From: JBMOJK01 sp049315825
Lineage (GTDB): Bacteria > Patescibacteriota > Gracilibacteria > BD1-5 > UBA2023
Length of the DNA stretch: 64,000 bases
Direction: 5' to 3'
NCBI GenBank assembly: GCA_049315825.1
Contig: JBMOJK010000002.1
Location: forward strand, 1-64,000
A model generated the notes under the pieces. It made no database searches, was not told the DNA's origin, and saw only the letters and a list, made by a program, of their open reading frames with translations. Every line of letters starts with the position of its first letter. Position 1 is the stretch's first letter. A program made the translations under genes and the position numbers. Below are positions 1 to 10,448 of the stretch, piece by piece.

Positions 1-461
1 CACTCGGTATTTATGGGAAGTACGGAGTTTACTTCTCAAGCTACTGGGGAGACGCGAACGGATACGTATCAAGCGCTTACAAGCTCTTCCGTAACTTTGA
101 CGGCAATAAGAGCACCTATGGTGACACGAACATCGATGCAACGAATCCTGATATAGAGAATCTCTCAGTATACGCTTCTACCGAAGGAAATGGTGGAAAA
201 ACACACGTTATTCTCATCAACAAGAAAGATACTCCTGTTACAGTTCGTGTAAACCTTGCGAATATCACTGCAACAAATGGCGCAGTTTACGGATTTGATG
301 CTTCAAGCACGAACGTTCGTAAGTTCGGGGATGTGACAGTAAGTCAGGGGGGATTCACATATACACTTCCAGCGACATCTGCTGTACACGTGTCTCTCAG
401 TGGAACCACTCTCAAGACCCCCACTCCTCTCAAGACGACAACGATCACACCAAAGAAATAA
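1..461 (+). CDS. GH44-like glycoside hydrolase, C-terminal part
   Basis: Partial gene entering from the left edge; frame runs from base 3 to TAA at 459-461 (about 152 residues). The visible part resembles the C-terminal region of family 44 glycoside hydrolases (endoglucanase/xyloglucanase/mannanase): 'YGVYFSSYWGD', 'AYKLFRNFDGNKSTYGDT' and 'NLSVYAST' followed by a beta-sandwich ending. The active-site barrel would lie outside the window, so substrate cannot be judged. The last 20 residues are Thr/Pro/Lys rich. A terminator follows directly. A second glycanase (GH26) lies 13 kb away, which suggests extracellular polysaccharide cutting. Family call rests on motif memory only. Confidence 0.7.
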   Translation, partial: LGIYGKYGVYFSSYWGDANGYVSSAYKLFRNFDGNKSTYGDTNIDATNPDIENLSVYASTEGNGGKTHVILINKKDTPVTVRVNLANITATNGAVYGFDASSTNVRKFGDVTVSQGGFTYTLPATSAVHVSLSGTTLKTPTPLKTTTITPKK

Positions 462-473
462 TTCTACGCATAT

Positions 474-509
474 AAAAATCCTCCGTACTCTCAGCTCCGG
501 AGGATTTTT
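474..509 (+). terminator. Rho-independent terminator after GH44 gene
   Basis: Arms 474-485 and 498-509 pair perfectly (AAAAATCCTCCG / CGGAGGATTTTT) around an 11-base loop and end in a T run. Confidence 0.8.
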
Positions 510-608
510 ATATGGAATTTAAATTACAGGACATATGCAGTAGGCGGCATAAAAGTAAGTTGGAATTAAATTACTTTGCGATATACTTCTAGGTTATTTA
601 TTTTAGAT

Positions 609-1481
609 ATGACTACAAAAAACATTATACGCATCGAGAGCCCAACACAGCACCACATGGTGGGTGACGGTTTTCGTGTGTCACAATTCGTCCCTGGTTA
701 CGGCCGTGAGATGAACAACGAAACGAGCCCATTTCTCATGCTCGACTACAACGCACCTTGGGCGATCGAACCAAGTGATCACCGTCCGGGTGTAGGATTT
801 CATCCACATCGAGGATTTGAGACGGTCACTATTGTATACTCGTGAGAGATCGAGCATCAGGATACCGCAGGAAATGGCGGTGTCATAGGAGCTGACGAAG
901 TACAGTGGATGACAGCCGGAAGCGGACTCCTCCATAACGAGTTCATGACGAGTAACTTTGCTCGCATGGGTGGAACACAGCACGTCGTCCAACTCTGGGT
1001 CAATCTCCCAAAGTCCGACAAGATGACTTCCCCACGTTACCAAGCACTCACGAAAGAAAACATCCCAGAGAAGTCATTTGACTGGGGAAGATTTCGTGTG
1101 ATCGCAGGAAATGTGTTCGATATGAAGGGTGCCGCACAGACATTTTCTCCGGTTGAACTCTATGATCTTCGGTTTGATACTGCGGGTGATGTCACTCTCC
1201 CGATCACCCAGGGCTTTAACGCGATGATTCTCGTGACTGCAGGATCTGCAGAGATCACAGGAACACAGCTCGATCATGGACAAATGGCATTCTTCTCACT
1301 CTCGGGCGATACAATCCAGCTCCACGGCGAAGCAGGATCCAAGATCCTCGTCATGGCCGGTCAGCCGCTCAATGAGCCGATCGCTCAATATGGTCCATTT
1401 GTCATGAATACACACGAGGAGATCATGCAAGCATTCAAAGATCTCCGCCTTGGGAAGATGGGAGTGGTTGAAAATATGTAA
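609..1481 (+). CDS. Pirin family protein
   Basis: 290-aa bicupin of the pirin family, a cytoplasmic metal-binding protein with quercetinase or redox-sensor roles in other organisms. Metal ligands of the N-terminal cupin are visible: His65 and His67 in 'FHPHRGFETVT', His109 and Glu111 in 'AGSGLLHNE'. The codon for residue 79 is TGA (843-845), in 'VYSGEIEHQD', where the family has glycine; a standard-code reading would split the gene there. I chose ATG 609 because an upstream in-frame TTG adds residues not typical of the family. It stands alone between two terminators. No Shine-Dalgarno sequence is seen. Confidence 0.9.
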
Positions 1482-1494
1482 TGTGCATAATTAA

Positions 1495-1524
1495 AAAAAT
1501 CAGAGCCGAATGGCTCTGATTTTT
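1495..1524. terminator. Bidirectional terminator between pirin and Kazal lipoprotein
   Basis: Thirteen-base arms AAAAATCAGAGCC / GGCTCTGATTTTT with a GAAT loop; A and T runs on both sides serve the two converging genes. Confidence 0.85.
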
Positions 1525-2408
1525 TATTTGATCTTCACTGAGAATGTCGCTTCCGTCTTGTAATCACTCTTCTTTACTTCGAGTTCGAGTCCGAAAGCTT
1601 TGAGGAGATTCTTGCCTTCGAGAACTTCTGTACCCTTAGTATATTTGATCTGAAGAGCAGTTTCTCCAGCCCAGACACAGGCCACACCTGCAGGACATCG
1701 AGAATCTGAGAGATCTGTAAGTTCCATCACGACATTCTGGCTTGCGATGTATGCACGACCAGATTTCTTGAGGGTGAATTCCGTATTTCCTGTTACCACT
1801 GGGAGAATATTGATATTCTTTCCATCCTTTGATACCACGAATGATTCTTCTACCTTGGTTGTTCCGTTTGTGTAGGAGATCACAAGAACCTGTGGAGTAG
1901 AGCTATTCCCATACTGCCAAAAAATCTTCTTGATGCGGAGTTTGTCTCCAAATGATGCAGCCTGAGCAGAGAAATCCTTGAGGTGTGCACGAGCATAAAC
2001 CTGGACGTAGAGATTTTCCATCTTGGTCTTGTAGGCACTTCCGTTCTTGATGATGATCGGAGTAGCCACTACTGAACACTCTCCATCGTGTGAAACCTTC
2101 ACACTTGCTGCGTCGGCTCCACACTGGTTTCCGTAGGTTTTCCCGTCAATACCACAGACTGGGCGATATTCCATAGTACATATCTTTGGTGCGGGACTCA
2201 CGGCAACTGGAGGTGGGATTACACATTCTCCAGTGGAAACTACTGTCACCTTTGCACTATCGGCCATGCACTGGTTTCCGTAAGTTTTTCCATCGATACC
2301 GCATACTGGGCGGTAGTCTTTCGTACATGCCATACCCTCAGCGAATGTTGACTGCCATGCACAACCCCCGAGAATGAGAGCTGCGAGTACAAGAGATGAT
2401 TTTTTCAT
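1524..2408 (-). CDS. Lipoprotein with two Kazal-type inhibitor domains
   Basis: 294 aa. The N-terminus is a lipoprotein signal with lipobox 'LGGC' (Cys16). Two Kazal-like domains follow (about residues 27-62 and 76-112), each with 'YRPVCGIDGKTYGNQC' and a closing 'GEC'; this fold inhibits serine proteases. The remaining about 180 residues contain 'SRCPAGVACVWAGE', a motif I have seen in other bacterial lipoproteins of unknown function. Expected on the cell surface, where it could protect against host or prey proteases; that role is inferred. All glycines use GGN, and the stop is TAA. Confidence 0.8.
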   Translation of the reverse strand: MKKSSLVLAALILGGCAWQSTFAEGMACTKDYRPVCGIDGKTYGNQCMADSAKVTVVSTGECVIPPPVAVSPAPKICTMEYRPVCGIDGKTYGNQCGADAASVKVSHDGECSVVATPIIIKNGSAYKTKMENLYVQVYARAHLKDFSAQAASFGDKLRIKKIFWQYGNSSTPQVLVISYTNGTTKVEESFVVSKDGKNINILPVVTGNTEFTLKKSGRAYIASQNVVMELTDLSDSRCPAGVACVWAGETALQIKYTKGTEVLEGKNLLKAFGLELEVKKSDYKTEATFSVKIK

Positions 2409-2435
2409 GTGTATATTTTGTTGGATATAAAGTAA

Positions 2436-3989
2436 TTATCGAGCGTCTCCTTCCTTGTACATGATTGGAGGATTCTTCATTTCGTAGAAATCCTTAATCA
2501 CGGGAACGATGATCTTATCCTGGAAATACTCACCTTCCTTTGGCTTCTGAGTTACTGGGAATGAAAGTGCAGGAACGATGTATTCTGAACTCTTTCCGTC
2601 CTTGTATTCGTAAATGTGCGTGTAGATAAGAGTTGGTTCACCGAGTGAAACATTTACCGTTGTAACCTTGTTCTCTTCTGTAGAAGCTGGCATTGGGTAA
2701 TGAGACTGCGTGCGACCACCCTTTGAGGCGATCTCGAGGATTTTCTTGAAGTCGGTTTCTACTGTATACTTTGAAGCTGAGAAATTGAGTTTTTCGATTC
2801 CGCTTACATCGGAAACAAGTCCTGTCTTCACATCAACGGTCACAGTAATTCCACGTGCCTGTCCGTATTCCTCGTAGATGATTTTTCCATCGATCGTAAG
2901 TGGATATACCACTGTAACACTGTCTGGAATATATGCAGTTGTCTTGTCTTTTGCCTCATCATACTGGGTTTTCCAGTCATTGTTTACGTACGGCTTTCCG
3001 TACGACGTTACGTCGATCTTGTAATCCTTGATGAATTTCGCAACTGTATCGAGCACCTTACTGTCGGCTGGAATATCTGAGAGCTTTATTGCATTGGCTG
3101 CGTAACATGCTTCGTCTAAACAGTTTGGTAGCGTCCACTTTGTCCAATTCTTAGTGATGTAGAGTGTGCCTTCGTTGAAGTCAAGACTGAGCATGAGACC
3201 ATTTTGCTTGTCTTCTGAGATACTGATGTTGTTTACGAGGAGATTCGAGAACTTGCTCACATCAATGTTTGAAAGCTTGAATCCTGAGAGGAGCGATGCA
3301 GCCTCTGAAGCGTTGATTCCTGTTTTATTCTTGAGGTATACAGAGAGCTCTTTGTCCTTAAATGCATAGCCCGTGCCACTGTATACATAGTTATACACCT
3401 TTTGTTCAAAATACGGCATCGTTGCAGCCATCTTTGAATTTACAGCAGCAGGCTCTGTTTTGGCTGATTCTGGGGTAGACGCTGCGGGAGGAACGGCTGT
3501 TGCCATCATTCTTCCACCAGCATTGGACTGAGCAGAAAACGCTGTAGACTTCGACGGAGCAGCTTGTGTATCTGCCTGGCGAAGTGCACCGAATGCACCG
3601 TTTGGCTTCATATCAGCTGTAAATCCGAAGTTGATCGGAGCAACTGCTACGGTAGTTGAGGCAGGAGTTTGTGCAGGAGTATTCACCTGCGCAACAGGTG
3701 AAATCACCTGAAATACTGCAAACGATGCAAGTGCGATTGATCCGCTTCCAACGATGAATCCAATGAGGATATTCTTCCAGTTCGACTGAGATCGAGCACT
3801 GTACTTTTCAGATTGGATCTCGTGAAGCACCTTTTGCTTGAGTTCAGACTTAAATGCCTCATCGAATGTAGCATCCGGTCGGTGTGACACCATTTCCGTA
3901 AGGATCTGGAGGAGTTCAGTTTCTTTTGCCTGAAGCTCAGGATTGAGCTCGTAGAGCTCTTCGAGGATTTTCTTGAATTGAGGTTTCAT
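2436..3989 (-). CDS. Membrane-anchored anti-sigma factor-like protein
   Basis: 517 aa when started at ATG 3989, seven bases after the sigma factor stop. A longer open frame reaches 4283 but would overlap most of the sigma gene, so I reject it. Residues 1-72 are cytosolic and helical ('KILEELYELNPELQ'), one membrane segment spans about 73-95, and about 420 residues lie outside, starting with a Pro/Ala/Thr-rich linker. This layout and the coupling with an ECF sigma gene fit an anti-sigma factor. I recognise no standard zinc anti-sigma motif, so the function rests on gene order and topology. Confidence 0.6.
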   Translation of the reverse strand: MKPQFKKILEELYELNPELQAKETELLQILTEMVSHRPDATFDEAFKSELKQKVLHEIQSEKYSARSQSNWKNILIGFIVGSGSIALASFAVFQVISPVAQVNTPAQTPASTTVAVAPINFGFTADMKPNGAFGALRQADTQAAPSKSTAFSAQSNAGGRMMATAVPPAASTPESAKTEPAAVNSKMAATMPYFEQKVYNYVYSGTGYAFKDKELSVYLKNKTGINASEAASLLSGFKLSNIDVSKFSNLLVNNISISEDKQNGLMLSLDFNEGTLYITKNWTKWTLPNCLDEACYAANAIKLSDIPADSKVLDTVAKFIKDYKIDVTSYGKPYVNNDWKTQYDEAKDKTTAYIPDSVTVVYPLTIDGKIIYEEYGQARGITVTVDVKTGLVSDVSGIEKLNFSASKYTVETDFKKILEIASKGGRTQSHYPMPASTEENKVTTVNVSLGEPTLIYTHIYEYKDGKSSEYIVPALSFPVTQKPKEGEYFQDKIIVPVIKDFYEMKNPPIMYKEGDAR

Positions 3990-3996
3990 GGGAGTT

Positions 3997-4560
3997 TTAT
4001 TGGAAGTATTGTTGAATAAGGCAGAATGCGATGAGGTAGGTGATGTTGGACTGGATTGCAGTGAGTCCGCGAGAGACGATCTTGCGACAATTTTCTTGGC
4101 TTTTTCCGGTGATTGCAGCGATCTCTTCATAGGAGAGTTCGTCCCAGACACGCATGATGATGATATCTTTTTGCTCAGTAGGAAATGTATCAAGGAATGC
4201 AAGAATCTCTTCGATCTTGGATCGATTGTCGAGATCACCTGCAGTATCTTCGCTAAATCCGAGTTCTTCTGAGGATTCATCAACGTCAGCGGTGTCTTCT
4301 TGGCTTCGAAAATGGTCTACACATGCGTTGTACGCAATGGCATAGAGCCATGAGCTGAATTCTGATGCGGTAGAACCGTGGAATGATTTACGGTTTTTGA
4401 GCGCCTTGAGGAATGTCTCTTCTGTGATGTCTTCTGCGACCGCTTGATCGAGCGTCTTGTAGTAGATGAAGCGATATATCTTGCTAAAATACAGTTCGTA
4501 GAGATCGCCAAACGCGTCAACGTCTCCATTTTGCAATCGTTCTACAACCATATCATGCAT
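3997..4560 (-). CDS. ECF-type RNA polymerase sigma factor
   Basis: 187 aa. Region 2 is visible as 'DAFGDLYELYFSKIYRFIYY' and 'AEDITEETFLKALKN', region 4 as 'LSYEEIAAITGKSQENCRK' (helix-turn-helix for the -35 element). Length fits the ECF group. It is the first gene of a two-gene operon with the membrane protein at 2436-3989, presumably its anti-sigma factor. A second ATG three codons in is an alternative start. The gene is divergent from tex, leaving a 169-base shared upstream region. Confidence 0.85.
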   Translation of the reverse strand: MHDMVVERLQNGDVDAFGDLYELYFSKIYRFIYYKTLDQAVAEDITEETFLKALKNRKSFHGSTASEFSSWLYAIAYNACVDHFRSQEDTADVDESSEELGFSEDTAGDLDNRSKIEEILAFLDTFPTEQKDIIIMRVWDELSYEEIAAITGKSQENCRKIVSRGLTAIQSNITYLIAFCLIQQYFQ

Positions 4561-4729
4561 GTTCCGCGGTATTAAAAAGGTAAATGTAAGAAGCTTCTGA
4601 ATACTACAACGTAAAACTTCTAACTTTGTGACGAAAAAAGATAATTTTCTTTTATTTTTCCTTTATATAACTGCGTGCAGTATATGCAAAATAGCCAAAA
4701 CTCATATAATTCTGGCCTATCAAAATACC

Positions 4730-6799
4730 ATGCAAGAACCCAACTACCTCCAAATCATCCAAAACGAACTCACACTTCGCGCCCCACAGATCACCGCAGT
4801 CCTCGATCTCGTAGCCGAAGGTGCAACCGTACCATTCATCGCACGATATCGCAAAGAGCGTACCGAAGATCTCGATGAGAACCAGATCCGCGCCATCATC
4901 GACCTTCACAAACAACAAGAAAATCTCTACAAAGCGAAGCTCACCGCCCTCACCGGGATCGAAGAACAGGATGCACTCACCCCAGAACTCCGCTCCAATA
5001 TCGAACTCGCAAAAACACTCAAAGAAGTCGAAGATATCTACGCGCCCTATCGACTCAAGAAGAAAACCAAGGCCATGCTCGCGATCGAAAAGGGGTTCCA
5101 GATCATTGCTGATGCGATCAAGCTCAACCGATCTTTCACCATCCCCGAATCCCTCCTCGCAGAAAACACTCGCGAAGAAGTCCTCGAAGGGGCGATCGAG
5201 ATCATCGCAGCCGAGATCAGCGCCAATGCGATCATGCGCGAGTCTCAGCGCCGACACCTCATGCGAAGTGGAGTGATTTCTTCCAAGGTCAAAAGTGAGA
5301 AAATGCTCGAGAAACTCAACGAAAAAGACCGCGGCGAAGTGAAGAAGTTCGACATCTATGCCGACTTTGACATCCTCATCTCTCGCATCAAACCCTACCA
5401 AACACTCGCACTTGGACGCGGAGAAAAACTCGGGATCCTCACGGTGAAGATCGAAAAAGACGATGAATGCTACGATCTTGTAGCTCATACATTCTCCCGA
5501 TCCACCCTCATCCCCGAGCTCGAAGAAGCCATCAAGAAGTGACACACAGCCCTCTTTAAGTCTGTCGAGACCGAGATCCGTGGAGTCCTCACCCAGAAAG
5601 CCGAAGACGAATCCATCCGAACTTTCCAGGTCAATCTTCGTAATCTCCTCATGACGAAGCCGGCCTACGGCAAGAAGATCCTCGCGATCGACCCAGGATA
5701 TCGAACCGGCTGCAAGATCGTCGTGCTCGATGAGCTCGGCAATCCACTCGAATTTTCGAAGATTTTCCTCCATCAGGAAGACAGCGCAAAAACCCTTCTG
5801 AAATCACTCGTCGAAAAACACCACCCTGATGTGATCATCATCGGAAATGGTACAGGATCCGAAGAAACTATCGAAGTGGTACGCGCGACGACCGATACCC
5901 AGATCTACATCGTCAACGAATCGGGAGCTTCGGTCTATTCTGCATCTGAAATCGCTCAGGAAGAATTCCCAGATCTCGACGTCACCGACCGTGGGACGAT
6001 CTCGATCGCTCGTCGATACATCGATCCACTCTCCGAGCTCGTGAAAGTCCCGGTTGGAAGTATCGGAGTAGGTATGTACCAGCACGATATCGCCGAGAAA
6101 AAACTCGAAGAACGTCTCGGATTCACCGTCGAAGATGCTGTAAACGAGATCGGGGTAAATGTAAACATCGCCTCAGTCTACGTCCTCAGCTACATCTCCG
6201 GACTCGACAAGCGCTCTGCCAAAAAACTCTACAACAACCGACCCTACACCTCGCGCAAACAACTCCAAAAGGTCCTCTCCGAGAAAGCCTACGAACAGGC
6301 CATCGGATTTCTCCGAATCCCTGAGAGCAAGGAAAAGCTCGATACCACCGACATCCACCCCGAGCAGTACGCACTTGCGAAATACGTCCTCGAGTACAAC
6401 ATCACCGGCAATGACTTCGCGAAATACGCCACAGAGCTCACCGCACTCTACCCTGCTGCTAACCGCTCAACGATCGAATTCATCCAAAGTTCGTACCAAA
6501 AAGCCGGTGAAGATCCTCGCAAGCATTCCAGTCATACCGAAGTAGGCAAGAAGATCCAACTCGAGACCCTCAAGGAGTGAGACCGTGTTGCAGGAACCGT
6601 TCGCAATGTTGTTGCCTTCGGCGCATTCGTCGATATCGGACTCAAGAACGACGGACTCGTCCATGTCTCCCAGATCGCCGACACCTACGTCGCAAATCCG
6701 ATGGATTTCGTTCAAGTCGGCCAAAAGGTCCAAGTCCGCGTCGTCGGGATTGATCGCGCTACCGGTAAGATCCAGTTAAGTATGCGGGACCTAGATTAA
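4730..6799 (+). CDS. tex: Tex-like S1 RNA-binding transcription accessory protein
   Basis: 689 aa. N-terminal Tex helical region begins 'LRAPQITAVLDLVAEGATVPF', followed by the YqgF-like nuclease-fold domain ('ILAIDPGYRTGCKI', about residue 320), helix-hairpin-helix motifs ('VNIASVYVLSYISGL') and a C-terminal S1 domain ('GTVRNVVAFGAFVDIGLKNDG'). Two in-frame TGAs, codons 271 and 617; the second sits in 'KEGDRVAGTV' just before the S1 domain, where Tex proteins have glycine. ATG 4730 matches the family start; an upstream in-frame extension does not. Tex acts on transcription complexes in the cytoplasm. Confidence 0.92.
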
Positions 6800-6820
6800 G
6801 CCTAACAATTCTCCTCACCA

Positions 6821-6849
6821 AAAAAACAGAGCTCCAAGCTCTGTTTTTT
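6821..6849. terminator. Bidirectional terminator after tex
   Basis: Arms AAAAAACAGAGCT / AGCTCTGTTTTTT with a 3-base loop, between converging tex and the acyltransferase gene. Confidence 0.85.
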
Positions 6850-6881
6850 AATTCATTGCTCATGTCTAAGCATGACCAAAT

Positions 6882-8033
6882 CTAAACACCCAACTGCCTC
6901 ATCTTCCACCAATGAGCCACCGGTTTCTCCACGAAGCGATGCGTCGCATATGCAACTGCGAACACTCCTAGAAATGTCAGCACTACAAGCATCCACCACT
7001 CATTCATCGGTAGCTCTTCGCTTGTTCCAAAGAGTCATTCCCCTAGAAGCCACATCACTGGTTTGTGCCAGAGATACACTGCATACGTCAACGGAGCAAA
7101 GAATATACTCAGTCGCGTGTCCAACATTTTACCGATGTATACCGTCGATGGAGTGACGAGCAATATCACAGCAAGGAGCATTGGAACAAATGGAAAACGA
7201 TACGCAGTATGCCAGAGTGAATATGCAAAATCCCCACTTCCTCGAATACTCCACAAGAAATACCCGAGTCATCCTACGATCGCGATCCATACGAGATCAT
7301 ACCACACCGAATATCGTACCTGGATTTTCTCTTGCCAAACCAATACTCCAGCTATCAGGACTCCAAGCAAAAAGTGGAGGCCAAATATGAAAGGATTATA
7401 TGCTGGAAACCACACAGACGCAATCCCCTGCATCTGAGGAAAATGCAGTCCTACAAACCAGAAATGCAACCAAAACAGCACTGCTGTTACGACTGCAAAA
7501 ATAACTGGTATCCAGATTTTACGAACCCACATAAGCACAGACATGAGGCCAAAAACCAAGATCGAACCCATCATATCGAACGAGATATACCACAGTGGAC
7601 CGTTTATCTCTACCGGGAAAAATGTCTCGGGTGAAAGCCAGGTGACAAAAAACACCCCAGAAAACAGTCGTCCGATCGACTGCATATCCACCGTACTATT
7701 CCAGGCCCAAAGACCAAAACTCGCAAATAATGCCAAATAATACGCTGGTGCAATTCGGAAGAATCGGTCCACAAACACCCTACGAGTCTCTGGCTTTGGT
7801 GCATCGGTGAGAATGGCTCGCCAATAGTTCTGTGCAATCCCGAGTCCTGTTAATATAAAGAAAAAGCTCACTACGATCGTGAGGGTTTCAGTGAATTGAT
7901 AAAAATTCCAATTCCACTGCGCGAGATTTGCGATTGGGCGAAGTTGATTGAGGTGATACGCTACGACTGTGACACATGCAAGTACACGCAGCCCTGCATA
8001 TCCAGTGAGCGGACGAATGTGTTTACCTGACAT
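6882..8033 (-). CDS. Acyltransferase family 3 membrane protein
   Basis: 383 aa integral membrane acyltransferase of the OafA/NodX type, which O-acylates surface polysaccharide. It opens with 'LTGYAGLRVLACVTVVAYH' (catalytic His region), has about ten hydrophobic segments, and ends with 'THRFVEKPV', the usual tail of the family. Two TGAs (7269-7271 and 7035-7037) must be read through; the conserved C-terminal motif only appears after the second one, which supports the recoding. The stop is TAG at 6882. Starts three bases after the cNMP-binding gene and is surely co-transcribed with it. Confidence 0.85.
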
Positions 8034-8036
8034 AGA

Positions 8037-8489
8037 TTATACACCCTTAAATACGCCGCGACTACGTCCACGATTCTCGGCGATACGCTTAAACATGATA
8101 CGATTGAGTCCACAGCCATGCCCCACAAGACGCAAGAGGCTCCGCTTTGAAAGCACCATACATCTCAGCGTCTCACTTACACGCACCGTAGCCGAACGAT
8201 CCTGACGAAACACCGGAGCATACTCCCCAAATACTTCCCCACGACCCAATACCGCAACGCACTCATGATCGATAAGCACGTTCACTTCGCCACTGAGTAT
8301 AACAAACCCTTCATCATTCGAAGCTGCACCCTCATGAAGAATTTCCGCTCCGATCGGATACTCTCGAAAGGTTGATTCGTAGTATATAGATTCGATGAGT
8401 TCTAAACTTCCTGCTTTAAATACTGGGAGCCTTGCTAAGAAATTCAATATTTCAGTTTTATTTAGGTGTAGCATACAGGTCAGATGCAT
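8037..8489 (-). CDS. Cyclic-nucleotide-binding domain protein
   Basis: 150 aa, almost entirely one cNMP-binding beta-roll: 'GAEILHEGAASNDEGFVILSGEV' and 'GEVFGEYAPVFRQDRSATVR', the latter matching the phosphate-binding cassette. No helix-turn-helix is present, so it is not a complete CRP-like regulator. It is the first gene of an operon with the acyltransferase, and may control it; that is inference. ATG five codons downstream is an alternative start. Confidence 0.8.
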   Translation of the reverse strand: MHLTCMLHLNKTEILNFLARLPVFKAGSLELIESIYYESTFREYPIGAEILHEGAASNDEGFVILSGEVNVLIDHECVAVLGRGEVFGEYAPVFRQDRSATVRVSETLRCMVLSKRSLLRLVGHGCGLNRIMFKRIAENRGRSRGVFKGV

Positions 8490-8555
8490 GTAAGTTGGCG
8501 AATATAAATTACCAGGAGAATTACAGTCTACACTAAAGATGCATGGGTTTCAAAC

Positions 8556-9740
8556 TTACCAATGATTTCCTATGATTTCCATCGTTTTACTCACATAATG
8601 TCCTTCATTGTCAATAAGAATATCCGAACCCAGAAATTTAAGAGTATTTGAGGCTGAATCATCGAGTGGATTTATATAAACAAGCGAGCCACTTGCGTTC
8701 GTAAAACTGATCTTGTAACGCAAGAATTCTGCATTCGATCTACTTCAAGAAAGAAACACTGCAAAGTTTCGATTGGCGAGATCGAAGGATTTTTTGTTGA
8801 GTGACCCAGAGGAGATGCTATTATCATTCTTAAGATACCCTATTTGCCCATACGGATAGGCTGTATCCGCACTTGATTCGATGCGGAGATCTTTGGTTGC
8901 AAGGTAGCTTCCAGTGTTAAAATCCACAACTCGTACCGAGAATGCAGCATCCACATCAAGATAGAGATTCCCATTGCTGGTCGTATCAGGAAAGACAGCA
9001 AGTGATCCTGTATTATTTGCATTTGCGTGAATGTATTTGATCGTATCGGGATTATTCCAGTATACAAGTCTCCATCCAGAGTTCTTCCGGATATATCCGT
9101 AGATAGTCTTACGTGCAAGATCATCATCGTCGATTACGCCATCTGGATACGATATTGTTCCAGTGGAATATGGTCGTGCATCGTCCGAGTTTGCATTGAG
9201 ATCAATCCCTGACATAAGCCCCATAGTCGTCAAAGAAACAACGGTTGCATCACTATCTGAAAGCACGCCAGTAAGGGTTCATGATCCAGCGAGTGAAGTA
9301 TATGCACTTCGAAACGATGCTCCGGAGAAACTTCGATATGTCGGATCGTAGTCAAGACGGAGCGACTGACCTGCATAGGCTGTACTCGCACCAGAACAGC
9401 TGTATGAAACACTATTAAAATATGCAGAAGTATTGATCGTCTCATGGTATGTACTCCCACTCACGCTTCCGCTCATCGTTACCACAGGACAGCTTGCAGT
9501 ATCTGTAAATCCTGATCCATTTGTATTAAGACTAACAGCATAATCAAAGGCATAATTCGCTTGTTCTTCGATATTTTTCGCAAGCTTTGAGTCAATACTG
9601 CTGTACTGAGCATTCTCACTGAGCTCTTGCGAACTTGTGAAGATCACATACGCTAAAATCACAGCAAAATTGGCGAGCAAAATTGCATAAATAAGTATCG
9701 AACCTCGGGTATTAACGATAGCTTTCATGTTAGAAAACAA
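8556..9740 (-). CDS. Minor pilin/pseudopilin-like protein (PilX position)
   Basis: 394 aa. After a short basic leader, 'TRGSILIYAILLANFAVILA' forms a hydrophobic N-terminal helix of type IV pilin kind, followed by a Ser/Thr/Asp-rich exported body. TGAs at 9279-9281 and 8745-8747 are read through; the frame then stays open to TAA at 8556. It overlaps the preceding pilin gene by 11 bases (an alternative ATG at 9728 removes the overlap). Position after a PilW-like gene suggests a PilX-like minor pilin, but the body has no motif I recognise. Confidence 0.6.
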
Positions 9741-10389
9741 GATGATACGGTAGGGTATCGTTACTATTTACATTATTCACAGGTCTTCCCACATATGACT
9801 CAACAAATCGTTCCCTGATATTGGTATCTAGTTCGATGAGCGCACCTGAGTTATAGTAGGTTGCAAGAAAATCGACAGCATGCAACGATGGGTAGATTTT
9901 ATTCTGCCGAAATGGTGTCGTGTAGATTGCACCACTCGATGTTAGGATAGACTGGGTTTGGATTTTGTTAAGCTCTGTGATCGCAAGCACCTTGCTCCCA
10001 TATGTACTATACGATCCAGTATGATCTAGGAAATACGCACCCTTTGCATCGACAATATTGAGATCAACCACCCCCACAAGCGCCCCCTGAGTAGCCCCTG
10101 TATTCGCAAAAAAAAGTGTACTGTATCCTGGTGTGCCTCATTGTAGAATAACACCAGTTGAGAAGGTTGTGCGGATGAGATTCATTTTTTCGGCAAAATT
10201 CGTCATCTCAATATGCACCTGAGTACGATTTTTAGTATTCGCGATTTCGGTATTTACTCTGTATACAAAGAATGACGCACCAACAATAATCAATACACCA
10301 ATGGTGATCGAGATCATCAATTCCACAAGTGTGTATCATCTTGGAATAGAGCGAAGATCTACAAATTTTTGAAGTATACTTTTGGACAT
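9730..10389 (-). CDS. Minor pilin with prepilin N-terminus (PilW position)
   Basis: 219 aa. Leader of 18 residues ends 'SIPRG', then 'YTLVELMISITIGVLIIVG', a textbook prepilin cleavage/methylation region. The -1 glycine itself is encoded by TGA (10336-10338), so a standard-code gene finder loses the start. A second TGA lies at 10138-10140. After the helix comes a globular pilin-like body. The gene is divergent from the PilV-like gene and runs into the next minor pilin. Expected in the inner membrane and pilus tip after PilD cleavage. Confidence 0.8.
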
Positions 10390-10448
10390 GTGCTTTTTTG
10401 AAAAAATGAGTACCCTATATGCAATCTATTTTCCGTAATATCCTGATC

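Noticed and set aside
3990..4283. N-terminal extension of the anti-sigma-like gene
   Set aside because: It would overlap about 290 bases of the sigma factor; ATG 3989 gives normal operon spacing.
4652..5773. Long open frame antisense to tex (about 370 codons)
   Set aside because: It mirrors tex codons, is very rich in Asp/Glu/Phe/Leu and has no recognisable motif, while tex on the other strand is unambiguous.
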